A stretch of 64,000 nucleotides of DNA from Lepas anatifera (taxonomy: Eukaryota; Arthropoda; Thecostraca; Lepadidae). The notes beneath the pieces are model-generated. The model searched no databases and was not told the DNA's origin. It saw only the letters and a list, made by a program, of their open reading frames with translations. The number at the start of each line of letters is the position of its first letter. Position 1 is the first letter of the stretch. The translations under genes and the position numbers were made by a program. Below, piece after piece: positions 48,201 through 59,287 of this stretch. The stretch spans positions 1 through 64,000 of the forward strand of contig JAOTON010001363.1 of assembly GCA_034440635.1 (NCBI GenBank). The letters run 5' to 3'.

Positions 48201-48975
48201 TATCGGCACAACTTCTCGGACATTTTCACTTCCCCCTCTTGCTTCTGTTTTCACAGCAGAACTGACTGCTATTGACAAAGCTCTGTGCTTTTTAGATATT
48301 TCTGACCAAACAGATTTTGTCATTTTTACCGACTCGTTGAGTAGCATCCAGACCTTAAAGAGCTTTAATTCTAAAGACAATTTTGTTCAGAAGATGCAGC
48401 TCCGCTTAACCTGTCTGGCCAAAGATGGCAAAAATGTTACTTTGTGTTGGGTGCCCAGCCATGTGGGAATAGAGGGGAACGAGAGAGCGGACGCAGCCGC
48501 CAAGCGTGCCTCAAGCCGCCCCTGTACACGCAGGCTACCAATCCCGGCCCGAGACCTACTTCCCCATCTTTCTTTGCACCTTCGGAATTCCTGGCAGCGC
48601 TGGTGGATGACGCATACGCACAATAAATTGCTGGAGATAAAGCCAGAGATTGGTGAGTGGCCCTGTTCATCGCGGCGATGCCGGCGCGAAGAGGTGGCAC
48701 TCTGTCGATTACGTACTGGTCACACCCTGGCGACCCACCGATATCTTCTTTGCGGGGAGGCGAGACCACTCTGCCGACGCTGCCTGGAACCGCTCTCAGT
48801 CCGCCACGTACTGGTGTCGTGCCCTGACTATGACCTTGAAAGAGACAGATACTTTGGCCCTCGAGAACAAGAACTGACATTGATTGATTTGATAGGTAGG
48901 AATGCTGATATGATCAGCCAGATCCTCGATTTTCTCAGAGCCATATGTTTCACAGTCATATATGACCCAGGGTGA
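45235..48975 (+). pseudogene. LINE ORF2: endonuclease, reverse transcriptase, RNase H; one in-frame stop
   Basis: This ORF encodes the enzyme of target-primed reverse transcription. An APE-type endonuclease domain runs from about 45274 to 45890, with QWNCRGI at the start, QETKL (catalytic Glu), LLLGDFNAHH and GSDHFPI. The RT domain (about 46640-47650) shows FRPISLTS, FFDVVSAYDTVW (motif A), GIPQGSVLS and LFVDDIGIW (FVDD variant of the YxDD box). An RNase H domain follows (about 48150-48530) with YTDGSK, TAELTAI, FTDSLSS and WVPSHVGIEGNERAD. A terminal Cys/His motif (CRRC...RHVLVSC) ends the protein. The frame is open from 45235 and has no ATG before the endonuclease core; the first in-frame ATG (45430) is already inside the domain. 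A TAA at 46570-46572 separates endonuclease and RT in the same frame, so it is a point nonsense mutation. RNase H presence points to the I group rather than classical Jockey or CR1. No intact poly(A) tail is seen. Confidence 0.92.
48581..48669 (+). repeat. ORF2 segment duplicated 913 bp downstream (first copy)
   Basis: These 89 bases of ORF2, just after RNase H, recur at 49494-49582 with a single mismatch (G to A at the fourth base). The shared block encodes part of the C-terminal region (WWMTHTHNKLLE). Confidence 0.9.
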
Positions 48976-49493
48976 TTGCTCTGCTCAGGGGTGCAGAGTG
49001 TGGAGCTTACTGGTGAGTGCTGACGTTTTACTGTGGATGTTTAATCTATGTAACTGTTTGTCCGCCCAGTGATGGGGATGGGAACGTGGGATATTTTTAT
49101 TTGTACCGAGTGCTTGTCTTACTGCAGACCTAACCGCTTGAATCATCTATGACCCTGGTTAAGCGTAACATGGTCCGTGAGGACCTAAGCTGAACACTGT
49201 TTGACATACTTCAGCCTAATGCCTTAGTACACATACCGTGAGTCCTCCGGGTGACGCTGCGCGGAGGGCTGCCTGGCGCGGAGCGCCTGACTCCCTCTGT
49301 GGAGTCTCACGCCCGTGCTGAGACTACACTGCCGTCCGGCGGAGGGCGGGCGTGGGTCACATGAAAATGTGACTTGCGCCTGTCTTCCGTGGGAGGGCAG
49401 CGCAGGGGGAGTCCGCCTAGGTGCCCAGCTGTTTGCTGGGCGCCCGGGCAGACTCAGGGACTTCCCCGTACTCCCGGGCCCCCTGGGTCATAC

Positions 49494-49582
49494 TTCAGAA
49501 TTCCTGGCAGCGCTGGTGGATGACGCATACGCACAATAAATTGCTGGAGATAAAGCCAGAGATTGGTGAGTGGCCCTGTTCA
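49494..49582 (+). repeat. ORF2 segment, second copy, abutting a SINE
   Basis: This is a near-perfect copy of 48581-48669. It is preceded by GC-rich sequence with only weak resemblance to ORF2 and followed within about 15 bases by the tRNA-like head of a SINE. It looks like a chimeric junction rather than a simple tandem duplication. Confidence 0.9.
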
Positions 49583-49595
49583 GTGGTGCGCCCCC

Positions 49596-49785
49596 TAAGG
49601 GGGATGAGGTGGCTTAGTGGATAGCGCGCTTGTCTTCTAAGCCACCGGTCCCGGGTTCAAGTCCCGGCGGAGCCTCTGAATAAGTCGATCTGATCCCCAA
49701 AATCCCTTCCAACAGGGTGAGAGTTGGCGACGCCGCATGACCCTGGCAGTTGGTGCGTCGTTAACCCCAACAATTATTATTATGC
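49596..49785 (+). mobile_element. tRNA-derived SINE (family 1), head resembling tRNA-Arg(TCT)
   Basis: The head has a polymerase III A box (GGCTTAGTGGATAGC) and B box (GGTTCAAGTCCC), with TCTTCTAAG at the anticodon position. The 5' acceptor-stem bases do not pair with the 3' CGGAGCC, so it is not a functional tRNA gene. The body ends in GACCCTGGCAGTTGGTGCG, a tail also found at 28418-28600 and, in part, at 49890-49945, followed by TTAACCCC and ATT repeats. Confidence 0.7.
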
Positions 49786-49869
49786 GCCCCTAGGCCCAAA
49801 TAACTAACTTACTAACTGCTTGAAACAGACCATAAACATGTATTCAGGAAGAGGTTATTAAAGGCATTG

Positions 49870-49950
49870 GCCTTAGTTGATCTGGGCGCTATATAACCAC
49901 TAAGGTTGGTGCGCCCTTAAGCCCCAATAATCAATCAACTAAACCAAACC
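49870..49950 (+). mobile_element. SINE 3'-end fragment (family 1-like tail)
   Basis: The fragment contains GCGCTATATAACCACTAAGG, then TTGGTGCGCCCTTAAGCCCC. It resembles the 3' ends of the two family 1 SINEs but has no tRNA-like head. It was probably truncated on insertion. Confidence 0.45.
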
Positions 49951-50582
49951 AGGTTTACATAATGGATAAACTCGTCTGTTCGCAAGAATATATTGAAGCG
50001 TTTTTATTCGTTCCCAGCATAAACATTTTAAAAGGGACCAGAGAGGTGTGGCCAAGTGTCGTCCAAATATTTCCTGATCTCATTCCAATTGAGAGGGAAC
50101 AGAACATTTTAGGTATCGTTATTCCCGAACATTGGTCCTGAGACGACACCAACATCGATTTATGGATTTAACTGAGGGTCCCGGGGGCTGAGCCTGGACT
50201 CGTACGGTCTGTCATGGGCCTTTTGATGGTCATCGCCCTCCCGGGTCGAATCCTGGCTATGCCGCTATTTCTTGATGCCCGGAAAAGAGCTTTTAGAGGG
50301 CTCTCTCACTCACAGAAGAACTCTCGATTATTTGTTCTCTCCAAAAACACAACAAGGTTTGATCCCGCATTTCCACAGACTAATCCCAAAGCGATTTTCG
50401 TCCACACTAGCAAAATGTACTTAGACTCTGCCAAAAAGGGGTAGGGGTAGACCATTTTCATATTGCTGCTGTCAAGTTATTTTCCACGCTTGGATACAAA
50501 ACTGATCGAATTTGAGCTCATCGTTGCCTTCCGCATTGTCTAGTATTACAATTTACCGGTTTCATCCCAATTGAGCTGAGCT

Positions 50583-51039
50583 CAGTGGCGGATCCAGGGG
50601 GGGCAAAAGGCAATTGCCCCCCAAACGGAAAAGCTCGGGGCAAAACTATGTTTTTGCCCCCCCACAAAAGCGATTGACCTCCTTTTTCCCCGACTCCTTT
50701 TTAGCTTCTAAGCAAGATTTTGGTGCTTCAACTCTCAACTTCAAACAGAATGAGTGAAGTTTAGTGTAAATATTGGGGCTTGGATAGGAAAAAGTATGTT
50801 GAGCCTGTATTTTTCACCCCGTGGCGTTTTTTTTTTGCTTTCCGTCTCCAGTTCCGAAAATCCTATCGAAAAGGCATATTGTAGCGCAATTTTTCACTGC
50901 GTGGCGTTTTTTTTGCTTTTCGTCTCCAGTTCCGAAAATCCTATCGAAAAGCCATATTGTAGCGCAATTTTTTCACTGCGTGACGTTTTTTTCGACTTTG
51001 GTTTGCCCCTCCCAAACCAACCGGCTGGATCCGCCACTG
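50583..51039. mobile_element. hAT-type MITE (457 bp), CAGTGGCGGATCCAG ends
   Basis: Ends CAGTGGCGGATCCAGGGGG and (inverted) CTGGATCCGCCACTG are flanked by GCTGAGCT (50575-50582) and GCTGAGAT (51040-51047), 7 of 8 matching. The interior has two to three tandem copies of an approximately 80-bp block around TATTGTAGCGCAATTTTTCA and GTCTCCAGTTCCGAAAATCC. Confidence 0.8.
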
Positions 51040-51474
51040 GCTGAGATAGGAATTTTTGGACGAAAAGTGGTGAGCCCGGACCGCTGACCCCCTATTTTCC
51101 ATGCTTTTGGTATGGATGACAATGATACAATGAAATTGAAATCTAACAGGGAAATATGTTTAACCTAAGAGCAGTCGCGGTCCAGATCTTACGACTACAG
51201 TGACAGACCCAAGGGAGGGGAAAGGGGGCCGCGGCCTCCTCACGCCCAAGAGGCGCCAATCTGGGGCCGAAAAGGCGCCCCAAAACAACGGTTTACACTA
51301 GGTCTTCGAGACAAAAAATATCCGATCTCCTCTCCCTAGGATACGACATGTGGCCCCCTGGGTGAAAAAGTCAGCTCCTTTGGGGCGAAAAGGTGCATCC
51401 TTCGTTTGGCAAAGTGCGCCATCTGAGGCTCGCTCGCCCTTCACTCTTACCGAAATCCTAGACCCGTCACTTAA

Positions 51475-52501
51475 CCCGCGCCCCACCGGGGGTCCGGCGC
51501 CACCTTCGCCCCACCGGGGGGGCCATCGATGGCCCCCCCTCTAACTCCGAAAATATGGGCGTTAGCGCAAATCTGCAAAGTGCAATAGAAAGCTCGCGTG
51601 AATTCAGTAAGAAATTACTTCGCATGTTTTAGTGCTCAGGTCAATGGTTTGACCTCCAGAGGTCAAATTAGGTCAAGATCGGCTATTTTCACTCAAATAT
51701 GCAATGATTAAGCAAACTGGGCATAACTCTTATGTCATTAGAGCTATTGAGGCCTGGTAAAGTACATTTGATAGCAAATTGCCAGTACTTTTTCCGCTAT
51801 GTGGAACGTAAAGACCTCCCGCCAGTGGTTTGACCGCCAGAGGTCACCTCGTGACCTAATATGACCTGAGGTCACGAAAGGTCAAAAAGTGACCTTGCCG
51901 TATATCAAATGAAAGCCAGTGCCAAGACAAACACGATGGTGTTTGTTTCACCGCTCTAGCTCAAATAGGTCAAAAGTTATTGTCAAAATACTATTTTTGA
52001 CCTCTGGTGACCTTGGATGACCTTGGAAAAGTCAAAGGGCAAATATGACCCCTGGGATCCGTGAAAGGGTGTCCAAAAACGTTGTTCTGGGCAGTCTGAG
52101 TATTTGCAATCATTTTTGTGGCTTTTATATCATGAAATAGCTTTTCCCCATGCTTTTCCAATGGGAGAGGTCGCCTCGTGACCTGACCTCAGGGCACGAA
52201 ATCGAAAAATCCCGGATATACATCTTGTAGACCCTGGAGGGGTCATGAAGTGTAGGAAGTTTCAAATCGATCGACTTTGAAATGTAGCTCTTACAGAGCT
52301 CTAAAGGTGAAGTGAGGTGACCTTGGTTGACCTCGTCTGGTGACCTGACCTTGGGGGACCCGGGGTAAAAAAATTCAGGGATGATGGGAAAATGATGCAG
52401 TGAGAGGTAGAGCCCTCAACCGCGGTGCTGCGCCTCGTCGTTTTTCTGCTATCCCGGAAAAACCTTAGGGGGGCCATCGATGGCCCCCGGTGGGGCGAGG
52501 G
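51475..52501. mobile_element. TTAA element (1.0 kb), TGACCT-rich, CCGCGCCCCACCGG termini
   Basis: It is flanked by TTAA at 51471-51474 and 52502-52505, with inverted termini CCCGCGCCCCACCGGGGG and CCCCCGGTGGGGCGAGGG. The block AGGTCACCTCGTGACCT (inverted half-sites, 5-bp spacer) lies near 51839. Its right two-thirds are about 90% alike to 42140-42821. Confidence 0.85.
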
Positions 52502-52924
52502 TTAACGTGTATGAGTATTCGACAGATGAGGCCATATTGGACGATGGTGCTTATGGAATTAAACGGACTAGGAATGTATGTTCGGAAAGTTCCACTAGTT
52601 GTATGAGGTACTCGCGGTTCAATTTGAGAGGGCCGACATCCTCCTTGCTCGTCAGGAACAATATTCACCTTCATACACCGTATTATCACAGAATAAGTTA
52701 CACAAGAGGATCATGGCTATTTCACAGGAACAGCTTCACTTAAAAACCACTCCACAAACGTCTTCTGACCTTAACACAGAAAAATAAGACAGCGCTCTTG
52801 CCATCAACCGCCCGACTTGACGTTGAAAGGGAAAATGGCTAACAGGCTGCATGGATTCTGGTGTAACGTAAACCCCCTGATGAGGCCCGATTCCTTCAGT
52901 AAGAGTCCAATTACTATATGTATG

Positions 52925-53178
52925 GGTAAGTCTTTTTCATACTCTACTTTGTGGTTCTTGTTTCCAAAAGACGGGTGAATTCACTCAATTCATTGTTACT
53001 GCTCCAGCTTTTAGAGAATCAGTACGCTAGTAGAGTAAGCTCACTCTTTTTAAGCCACTTTTCTGTTTTCCCGCCAAAATTCACTCCTTTTCTTGTGGTA
53101 TGAAGCCTCTCTAATGAGACGTTATGACCAAAAAGGCGTTGGAATACTACACCGGGAGTGATTTTTTCTCAGTGTAGG
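52925..53178. repeat. Second copy type of the CTGAGAAAAAATCAC repeat
   Basis: Ends GGAGTGATTTTTTCTCAGTG. Contains GTAGAGTAAGCTCACTC and AATTCACTCC words similar to 38279-38640 in inverse. Confidence 0.35.
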
Positions 53179-53801
53179 GGTGCCACCAAGCGGCAAAAGT
53201 GCCTATACATACTTCTTGGGCTTTCCAGATATAATTGAACATTTGCATTTTCAGTGAGCGAGACATGTAAACATCTGACTGCATATCGATGACACAATAT
53301 GCGTTCACGATGTACAGCACACATCATAGCCTGCAAAATATGGTTCAGTGCAGGTGCTGGTATCCCCCTGTATCCTACTTCAGCATTCTTTTGCATGGAT
53401 TTCTCACATAAATTAGACTGCCTGAGTTCTAAATCCAGCATTTTAGGCTAGATGAATTCAAGAAAGGGTAGCATCCCGTCAACTAGGATATCCATGCCTC
53501 CTGTCAGACGAAGATGTGGATAATTGCGTATTGCGGATATGCAGAAGACATAATTGGTAAATGAACACAGACATGACTTCTCTGGCCTGCTCAGCATCGA
53601 TGCTGGTTTTGAAATGTGGTAGCTTCTTGAAGTCGCTAAGGGATAGTGAGATGAGTCCGGAAAGCCACATTTCCCCAATATTCTGAGCCAGTGAAGGTTG
53701 GCAAGACTGGCTGGACCAGTCTCGGAGCCTACTCCCATGTTTTTACTGGCCACAACATTTATCTGTTTATATATACACATTTTGTCCCAGTGATTGGAGG
53801 T

Positions 53802-54117
53802 TCAGCTTTTGGGATCGAAGCTTCACTAAAGTCATCGAGGGACTTGTTACGGAAACTCTAGCCCCACCATCCAAACGAGCAATTCTGGCAATCACGGGTT
53901 AATTTGGAAGCCGAAGTTTAACGTCCTTCAAAGCACAGCGACGGCCGCCCCGCTCAGGTCACCCTCTCACCAGTCAGTTACCAGCCGACCTACGTGGGAC
54001 AATTTTGAGCGTCAGAGCGTCTCAGGGCTATCGATCTCAAACTTTCACCAGTGCACTGCCACTGCACGGTTTTCTGGACGGGCCAGAGACCAGCGTTCCA
54101 TCTGAGCTACCGGGCTA
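53802..54117 (-). mobile_element. tRNA-derived SINE (family 2), longest copy
   Basis: On the minus strand it starts GCCCGGTAGCTCAGATGGAA (A box TAGCTCAGATGG) and carries a degenerate B box around AGTTTGAGATCG. The body is shared with 32944-33225 and 6361-6541. Diagnostic shared words are CACCCTCTCACCAGTCAGTT and ACGTCC..AAAGCA (plus strand). All three copies lie in the same orientation. Confidence 0.6.
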
Positions 54118-54171
54118 CTGCGGTGAATCGCAGGCGGCCTCTCAACGCTGAATTGAGCCACTGGGTCCACT

Positions 54172-54330
54172 CGGCACTGGAGTGAATCACTGGCGCCCTT
54201 GTGGCACTGAAGTGAATCACTGGCACCCTTGTGGCACTGAAGTGAATCACTGGCGCCCTTGTGGCACTGCAGTGAATCACTAGCGCCCTTGTGGCACTGC
54301 AGTGAATCACTGGCGCCCTCACGGTACTCA
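54172..54330 (+). repeat. 30-bp minisatellite, five units
   Basis: The unit is TGGCACTGAAGTGAATCACT plus GGCGCCCTTG, following directly on the SINE at 53802-54117. Confidence 0.9.
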
Positions 54331-56895
54331 ACAGTGCTACAGACGTAAGGACAGGTCCAAGGGTAGGGGTGGGAAGGGGGGTAAATGGGGCAGCCACTTT
54401 TCCCTCTCGACCCGTGAAGTCTCTCTCTGGGGACGTCGGGCGCCGAAAGGAGTCCTGCTAGCCCTCACTGTGGGGCACACGCGCCTGAACACTGTCTCTA
54501 AAAAGTGAACCCAGCGGATACACCCTATATTCTGACATTTCAATTGTGAACCACTCGTCCATTGACAGTTGCAGGCGTTCATTCCTTCATTTTCCGAACT
54601 CTTTCCAAACAGCGGACCGCCCGTCCATTGAGAGCGGCAGGCCTTCATTCCAACATTTGGTGATCGTTGCCTAAACAGCAGTACCCGTGACTAAATATTC
54701 TTCAATACTTCCACAGTAAGCTTTTTGAAACACCCTTCACTTAAAAACGTCAAAAACCGAGCCGGCATGGTCCCTTCAAAATGCACAAAGTCAGTGATTT
54801 CGGTCGGCCGCCTGAGGCCTACCGGTCCTTTCCCTCAGTCAAAATCTTGTATGCATCACTGCGGGGGCGCGGTGGCGTCGACGGCGACAAATACAGACTT
54901 GGCCGGGTTGCCAGGTGTCAACAGAGGGGCGTCCGTGTGTCGTGAACGCTATCGAAGTCCGTGACCCCCTGCTGATGGTATCAGCATACTCGATGGCGTA
55001 ATCAAGCCGCTCGCCGGTCTAGAAGATGGACGAACATGCAGACCTGGTTAGGTTACGTTCTTATGTCTGATCGATTGTTTCTTACAAATGTGAGATAGAC
55101 AATGTTTTGTGTGCGGATGGTTGGTGTCTCAGCGAAAATAGCGCCGAATAATTTATCCAGTCATGCACAGCCCCTCAGCCTGTCAAAAGTATCGCATGCA
55201 GCCTGCACTGCACCGGACAAATAAACAATCTCGTTCGAGCCTAACTACTTCACGCTCTGCACAATTTCAGTCAACAGAATGGTGGCGTGCCATAAACACA
55301 CTGACCTTTCACGGGCCGCCGCGCTGCCCACAGCGCTCGGCACGTGGCGAACGTAAACCCAGCAGGAAATGGCGAAACCATATCTCCCCTTGAACAGTGC
55401 CTGTGATTGCAAACAGAAGCCCGGCCGGCAGGTCCTACCGTGGAATGTGCCACACTGCTGATGCCATCGGCCGGCTTCAGGATATTGTAGTGTGCCAAGG
55501 CCGTATCACTCTATCCAATCTTAGAGTTACAACTCTAAGATTGGAATAGATATCCCTGAGATATCGGAAACTAAGAGGCTTAGAAAAACGCCTATTGGGG
55601 GTGGGTGGGGGCTAGATAGATCTCATCATAATCGATTTTCACGGACCTAGATTAACATCTTCAAGGTCAAACGAGGTCATAAAGGTCAAATATTAGCCGC
55701 ACTGGGGATCTATTGGGAAATACCGTAATTATCCGGGAAAAAAGTCGGGAATATGCTGTCGTAGGGAATCGTCGATATAAGTCGGAATATACCTTACCTT
55801 TTTGAATATGTATATGGTACCACAAATGGCTCGACGTCAAAGATGTAACCCAGTATCTGACGTTAGGTAATTTATGGAACAAAAACTAGTAGAATATATA
55901 TACACACATCACCGAGTGGTTCTGTCCCTGGAACGGTCATTGAATTCTGAACTTTTACATACCTGAAGATACTATAATTTTGCATAAAGTATTTTTCATT
56001 GCTTACTAGTTTTGGGAAAATCAAACAACGGGGCAAGATTTGCAGAGAATATAAAAAAGCTTAAGAAATGCATATTTTGTACGCCCCTTCCCTCGAATTT
56101 CAATTTTTATACTTCCCTTGTTTAGAAAACGGAGTTCAGCGTTAGAAATATCAATCCCACTTAAATTTTTTGACATCGGACGGATGTATTTTGGGACCCT
56201 ACGGGGGCCCAAATACCCTCTCATTTTTGGCACTCTGCTATGCAGCCGTGCGGGAGCTGGACGGCGGCCTGAGGGTAAACTGGGCTATCAGCGAGAGCAC
56301 AGCCATTCAGCATGCATACAACATTAAACTACCAGTCATTGCGATTGTATCTATCTGATGTGGTTGCAAACCTATTTTGTGTTGCAGCTGATAAATACTT
56401 GGGCTAATTTTCTTTCCACTATAGCTTTCGAACATTCCGGGCTCGGAGTAGGTATTTTCAAACATCCCAGGTGTCAGGTGGTCAAGTTGCATGACTGGTT
56501 ACTTGAGCCAATCCGCGATTTATGCATACCATCCGTCCTGTTGCGGTAGCTCACCACAACCAGGTGGTGTGCTGATGGCTGAGCTGAACTTATCCAAATT
56601 ACACCTATACGTCGTATGACGTATGTATACATCACAGTCAAGTCCTGGACCAGAATTTACCAGGTTCAGACGCCAACTGTAGCCAGTGATTACAAGTTTC
56701 AGGCGTTTAAAACCTCGAAAATAATCCGGCGCTAACAACTCCACGGTCGCCTTTGGTGAGCAGTCTGTAATCCCTTCCTGCCGGTCGGGCGCATCGCGGC
56801 TCGAAGGTCCCACAAGATAGCATTGCTTACATTTAGGGCCCTATGCCACGTGCGCAACCCTCTCCGATATCATGGAGGCTACTGGTTCATTTACA

Positions 56896-56899
<4 letters not shown>
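54331..56899. other. Intron sequence, nothing recognised apart from 55585-56225
   Basis: GC-rich patches at 54840-54970 and 55300-55480 have no splice-bordered coding reading on the gene strand that I could support. Confidence 0.35.
55585..56225. repeat. Diverged relative of the CCCTATTTCCGGCA element
   Basis: Words in the order CCTGGAACGGTCATTGAATT, ACTAGTTTTGGGAAAATC, ACAACGGGGCAAG and GCATATTTTGTACG parallel 27430-27600. The termini are not preserved. Confidence 0.4.

Positions 56900-56963
<64 letters not shown>
56900..56963 (+). repeat. (AT)n microsatellite
   Basis: About 31 uninterrupted AT dinucleotides. Confidence 0.98.
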
Positions 56964-56966
<3 letters not shown>

Positions 56967-57358
56967 GACGCGGGTGCTTGCATGCAAAGTGAAAATAACG
57001 AAAGACGAAGGGTAGTGTTTACTGGAATATATACATATATGTGGTTTTCGTCTATATTTCTGTTCTTTGCAAACTATTTAGGCTAAATACACGCCAGTAG
57101 ATTCTGGCGGCAACAGCATTCTGCCGACGAAATTTCGCATGTAGGAAATGAGTCATCAGCAAATGCAGCCCACAATGCACAATGCACTGCACAGTCCACA
57201 AGCTCTTAATTGTCACCGGGTTCGGCCTATCTTCCTCGCTTATCTGCTGTTATACGGCAAACGCTTCACCCGTGAGACGTATTGGAATTACCTCTGAAAC
57301 CCGATCACTTTTTCCACGTAATTTGCAAACCAAGCCTAGTTTTTCTACCCATGCTTAA

Positions 57359-57504
57359 CACGCGCATTGACGGGGGTGGGTACCCGGCCACTCGGTTTTT
57401 TTGGAGATAAAACAAAAACCCTTTGGTTCCCGAAATCTCAAAGGGGGTGCACTTAAGGACCCATCCATTTCGCGTTTGCGTCAGACGCCTCTCCACTGCG
57501 CGTG
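57359..57504. mobile_element. Minimal TTAA element (146 bp), internal-deletion derivative
   Basis: It is flanked by TTAA (57355-57358 and 57505-57508). The left terminus CACGCGCATTGACGGGGG is identical to the 0.8-kb family, and the right end is ...CTGCGCGTG. The receptor-like half-site core is absent. Confidence 0.7.
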
Positions 57505-57508
57505 TTAA

Positions 57509-58744
57509 ATTGAGTACGAGTACGTGCGCAACACGATAGAATGACTTACTCTTATCAGCTCTGGGGTCACGCCTCACGTGCTCAGGTCATGACTTTTTAA
57601 TAATGAAAACAAATTCCAAGCAAGTTTCAGGATGACCACGATATCCCAAAGAGACGCTGTAGCGTGAATTTTATATATATTTAATAATGCGTTTATTAAT
57701 TTATTTATTTAATAGTGAATTTTATATATATGCGAATTTGGCATTAGCACAGACAGCTTCTCCGAGATAGTGATATCATCCTAAATTGTAGGTTTTCCCA
57801 TCGCTTCAAAACTATAGGTTGTAGCGATAAAAATTTTTACCAAAGTGTGCAGTGTAAAATGACACATCCTGTCAAGCCCCATTTTTGGTCTCTATAAAAT
57901 TTGTATGACGAAAAAGAACAAAAACGCATGAAAACTTTTGAAGTCAAACCGGGGTGTGTGCTTTCGCAACTATTAACGCGCGACCATGTGTACCAGCCAG
58001 TCAAACCTGTAGCCTTGTAACCTTCACACGATGGTTATAAAAGCGTGGCTCTGTGGCGCACGTACCAGCCCTGAAGACAGTCTAAGAAAGGTGCTTTTAA
58101 CATGCGCATAATTTACCTTTTCGGCTATGAATCGAAAATGGCGGGTGATAACAGCACAAAATTGAAACAATGCAACTCTCAGTCGCTCGGGACCTTTTTT
58201 ATTTATAACAAATCGTTCGTCACAAACGATGACTTAGAAAAGTAGACAGAAATATTGGGAAACCCGAAAAATCGTCGTCTTAAAGTGTTTATCCCTTCTT
58301 CAGTTTCAAGCCTTAGAAATAAAAGCTTTGCTCCCTAGAAGTTACGATGTTCAAAAAGTCCAAAATGTAAACATCATAGGCCTATGAAGATAATGTATCT
58401 CTTAATTTATCCTCGGTACAAATTATTTCCCAAGCTACGAGCTACATGCAAACTTCATTTCAAATCCAGTTTAGTAGACCTGCAAAAAAACTTGGAAATT
58501 GTAAATGCCATGCAGACAATGCAAATTTCCAGGGTCTGCCGCATGAAAGATTCGTCACTCATGTTTCAATTTCACATTTTCTGTCAGGTACCCGCTCGAT
58601 TTTTACCCTCACAGGCGTTTCACTGGTGAAAAAGGTTGATATTCCCTAACCTGAATGTTGCGGGGATTCTGGAGCAGGCCACTGCGTGTACACTCCAATG
58701 TTGATGGGACCCACAGCGGGAGTGGCAGCCTCAGTGATGCGGGA
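57509..58744. other. Intron sequence, nothing recognised
   Basis: A/T-rich, including a local duplication of TGAATTTTATATATAT at 57666 and 57715. Confidence 0.4.
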
Positions 58745-59287
58745 CCCACAACGGGGGCAGGACCCCACAGTGGGGGCGACTATCCCAGGGGCAGGACCCC
58801 ATGGGCGGGGGCGGCTACTGCAGGGGCGGGGACTCACCGGTGGGGGGCGGATACCCCAGGGGCAGGAACTCCACGGCGGGGACGGCTATCCCAGGGGCGG
58901 GACCTCACGGCGGGGGCGACCACTGCAGGGGCGGGGACTCACCGGTGGGGGCGACTATCCCAGGGGCGGGAACTCCACGGCGGGGACGACTATCCCAGGG
59001 GCGGGACCTCACGGCGGGGGCGACTATCCCAGGGGCGGGGACTCACCGGTGGGGGCGACTATCCCAGGGGCGGGACCTCACGGCCGGGGCGGATACCCCA
59101 GGGGCAGGAACTCCACGGCGCGGACGGCTATCCCAGGGGCGGGACCTCACGGCGGGGGCGACTACTGCAGGGGCGGGACCTCACGGCGGGGACGACTATC
59201 CCAGGGGCGGGACCTCACGGCGAGGGTGACTATCCCAGGGGCGGGGACTCACCGGTGGGGGCGACTACGGCAGGGACGGGAACTTAC
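58745..59287 (-). repeat. Intronic minisatellite (34-36 bp unit) carrying donor-like motifs
   Basis: About 15 tandem units of roughly 34-36 bp begin immediately at the splice donor of the 59288-59491 exon. On the gene strand each unit contains CCCCTGGGATAGTCG or a variant, followed by a GT-site: ACCGGTGAGTCC in about four units, GCCGTGAGGTCC in about six, and a damaged CCGTGGAGTTCC in about three. The true donor GCCGGTAAGTTCC is itself the first member of the series. On the plus strand the array is open in several frames because it is GC-rich and stop-poor; those ORFs are not considered genes. Confidence 0.85.

Larger units (their letters stand above)
43214..49493 (+). mobile_element. Non-LTR retrotransposon (I/Jockey group), 5' leader interrupted by a hAT element
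   Basis: The unit has a GC-rich leader (43214-43520), ORF1, ORF2 and a 3' part to about 49300-49490. ORF1 stop and ORF2 frame overlap at TTAATA (45235-45240), consistent with stop-and-reinitiate translation known in some LINEs. The leader probably continues upstream of the 1.4-kb hAT insertion, at about 41500-41827, because the hAT has a perfect 8-bp duplication and simply splits the sequence. The true 5' end and the 3' end are not defined, since no target duplication could be found by eye. Confidence 0.8.

Noticed and set aside
49606..49680. Functional tRNA-Arg(TCT) gene
   Set aside because: A and B boxes and a TCT anticodon are visible, but the 5' acceptor stem does not pair with the 3' CGGAGCC and a SINE body follows.
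56238..56278. Tiny plus-strand exon (after CTATGCAG, before GTAAAC)
   Set aside because: It is only about 30 bp, on the opposite strand to the inferred gene, with no neighbouring exon in matching phase.
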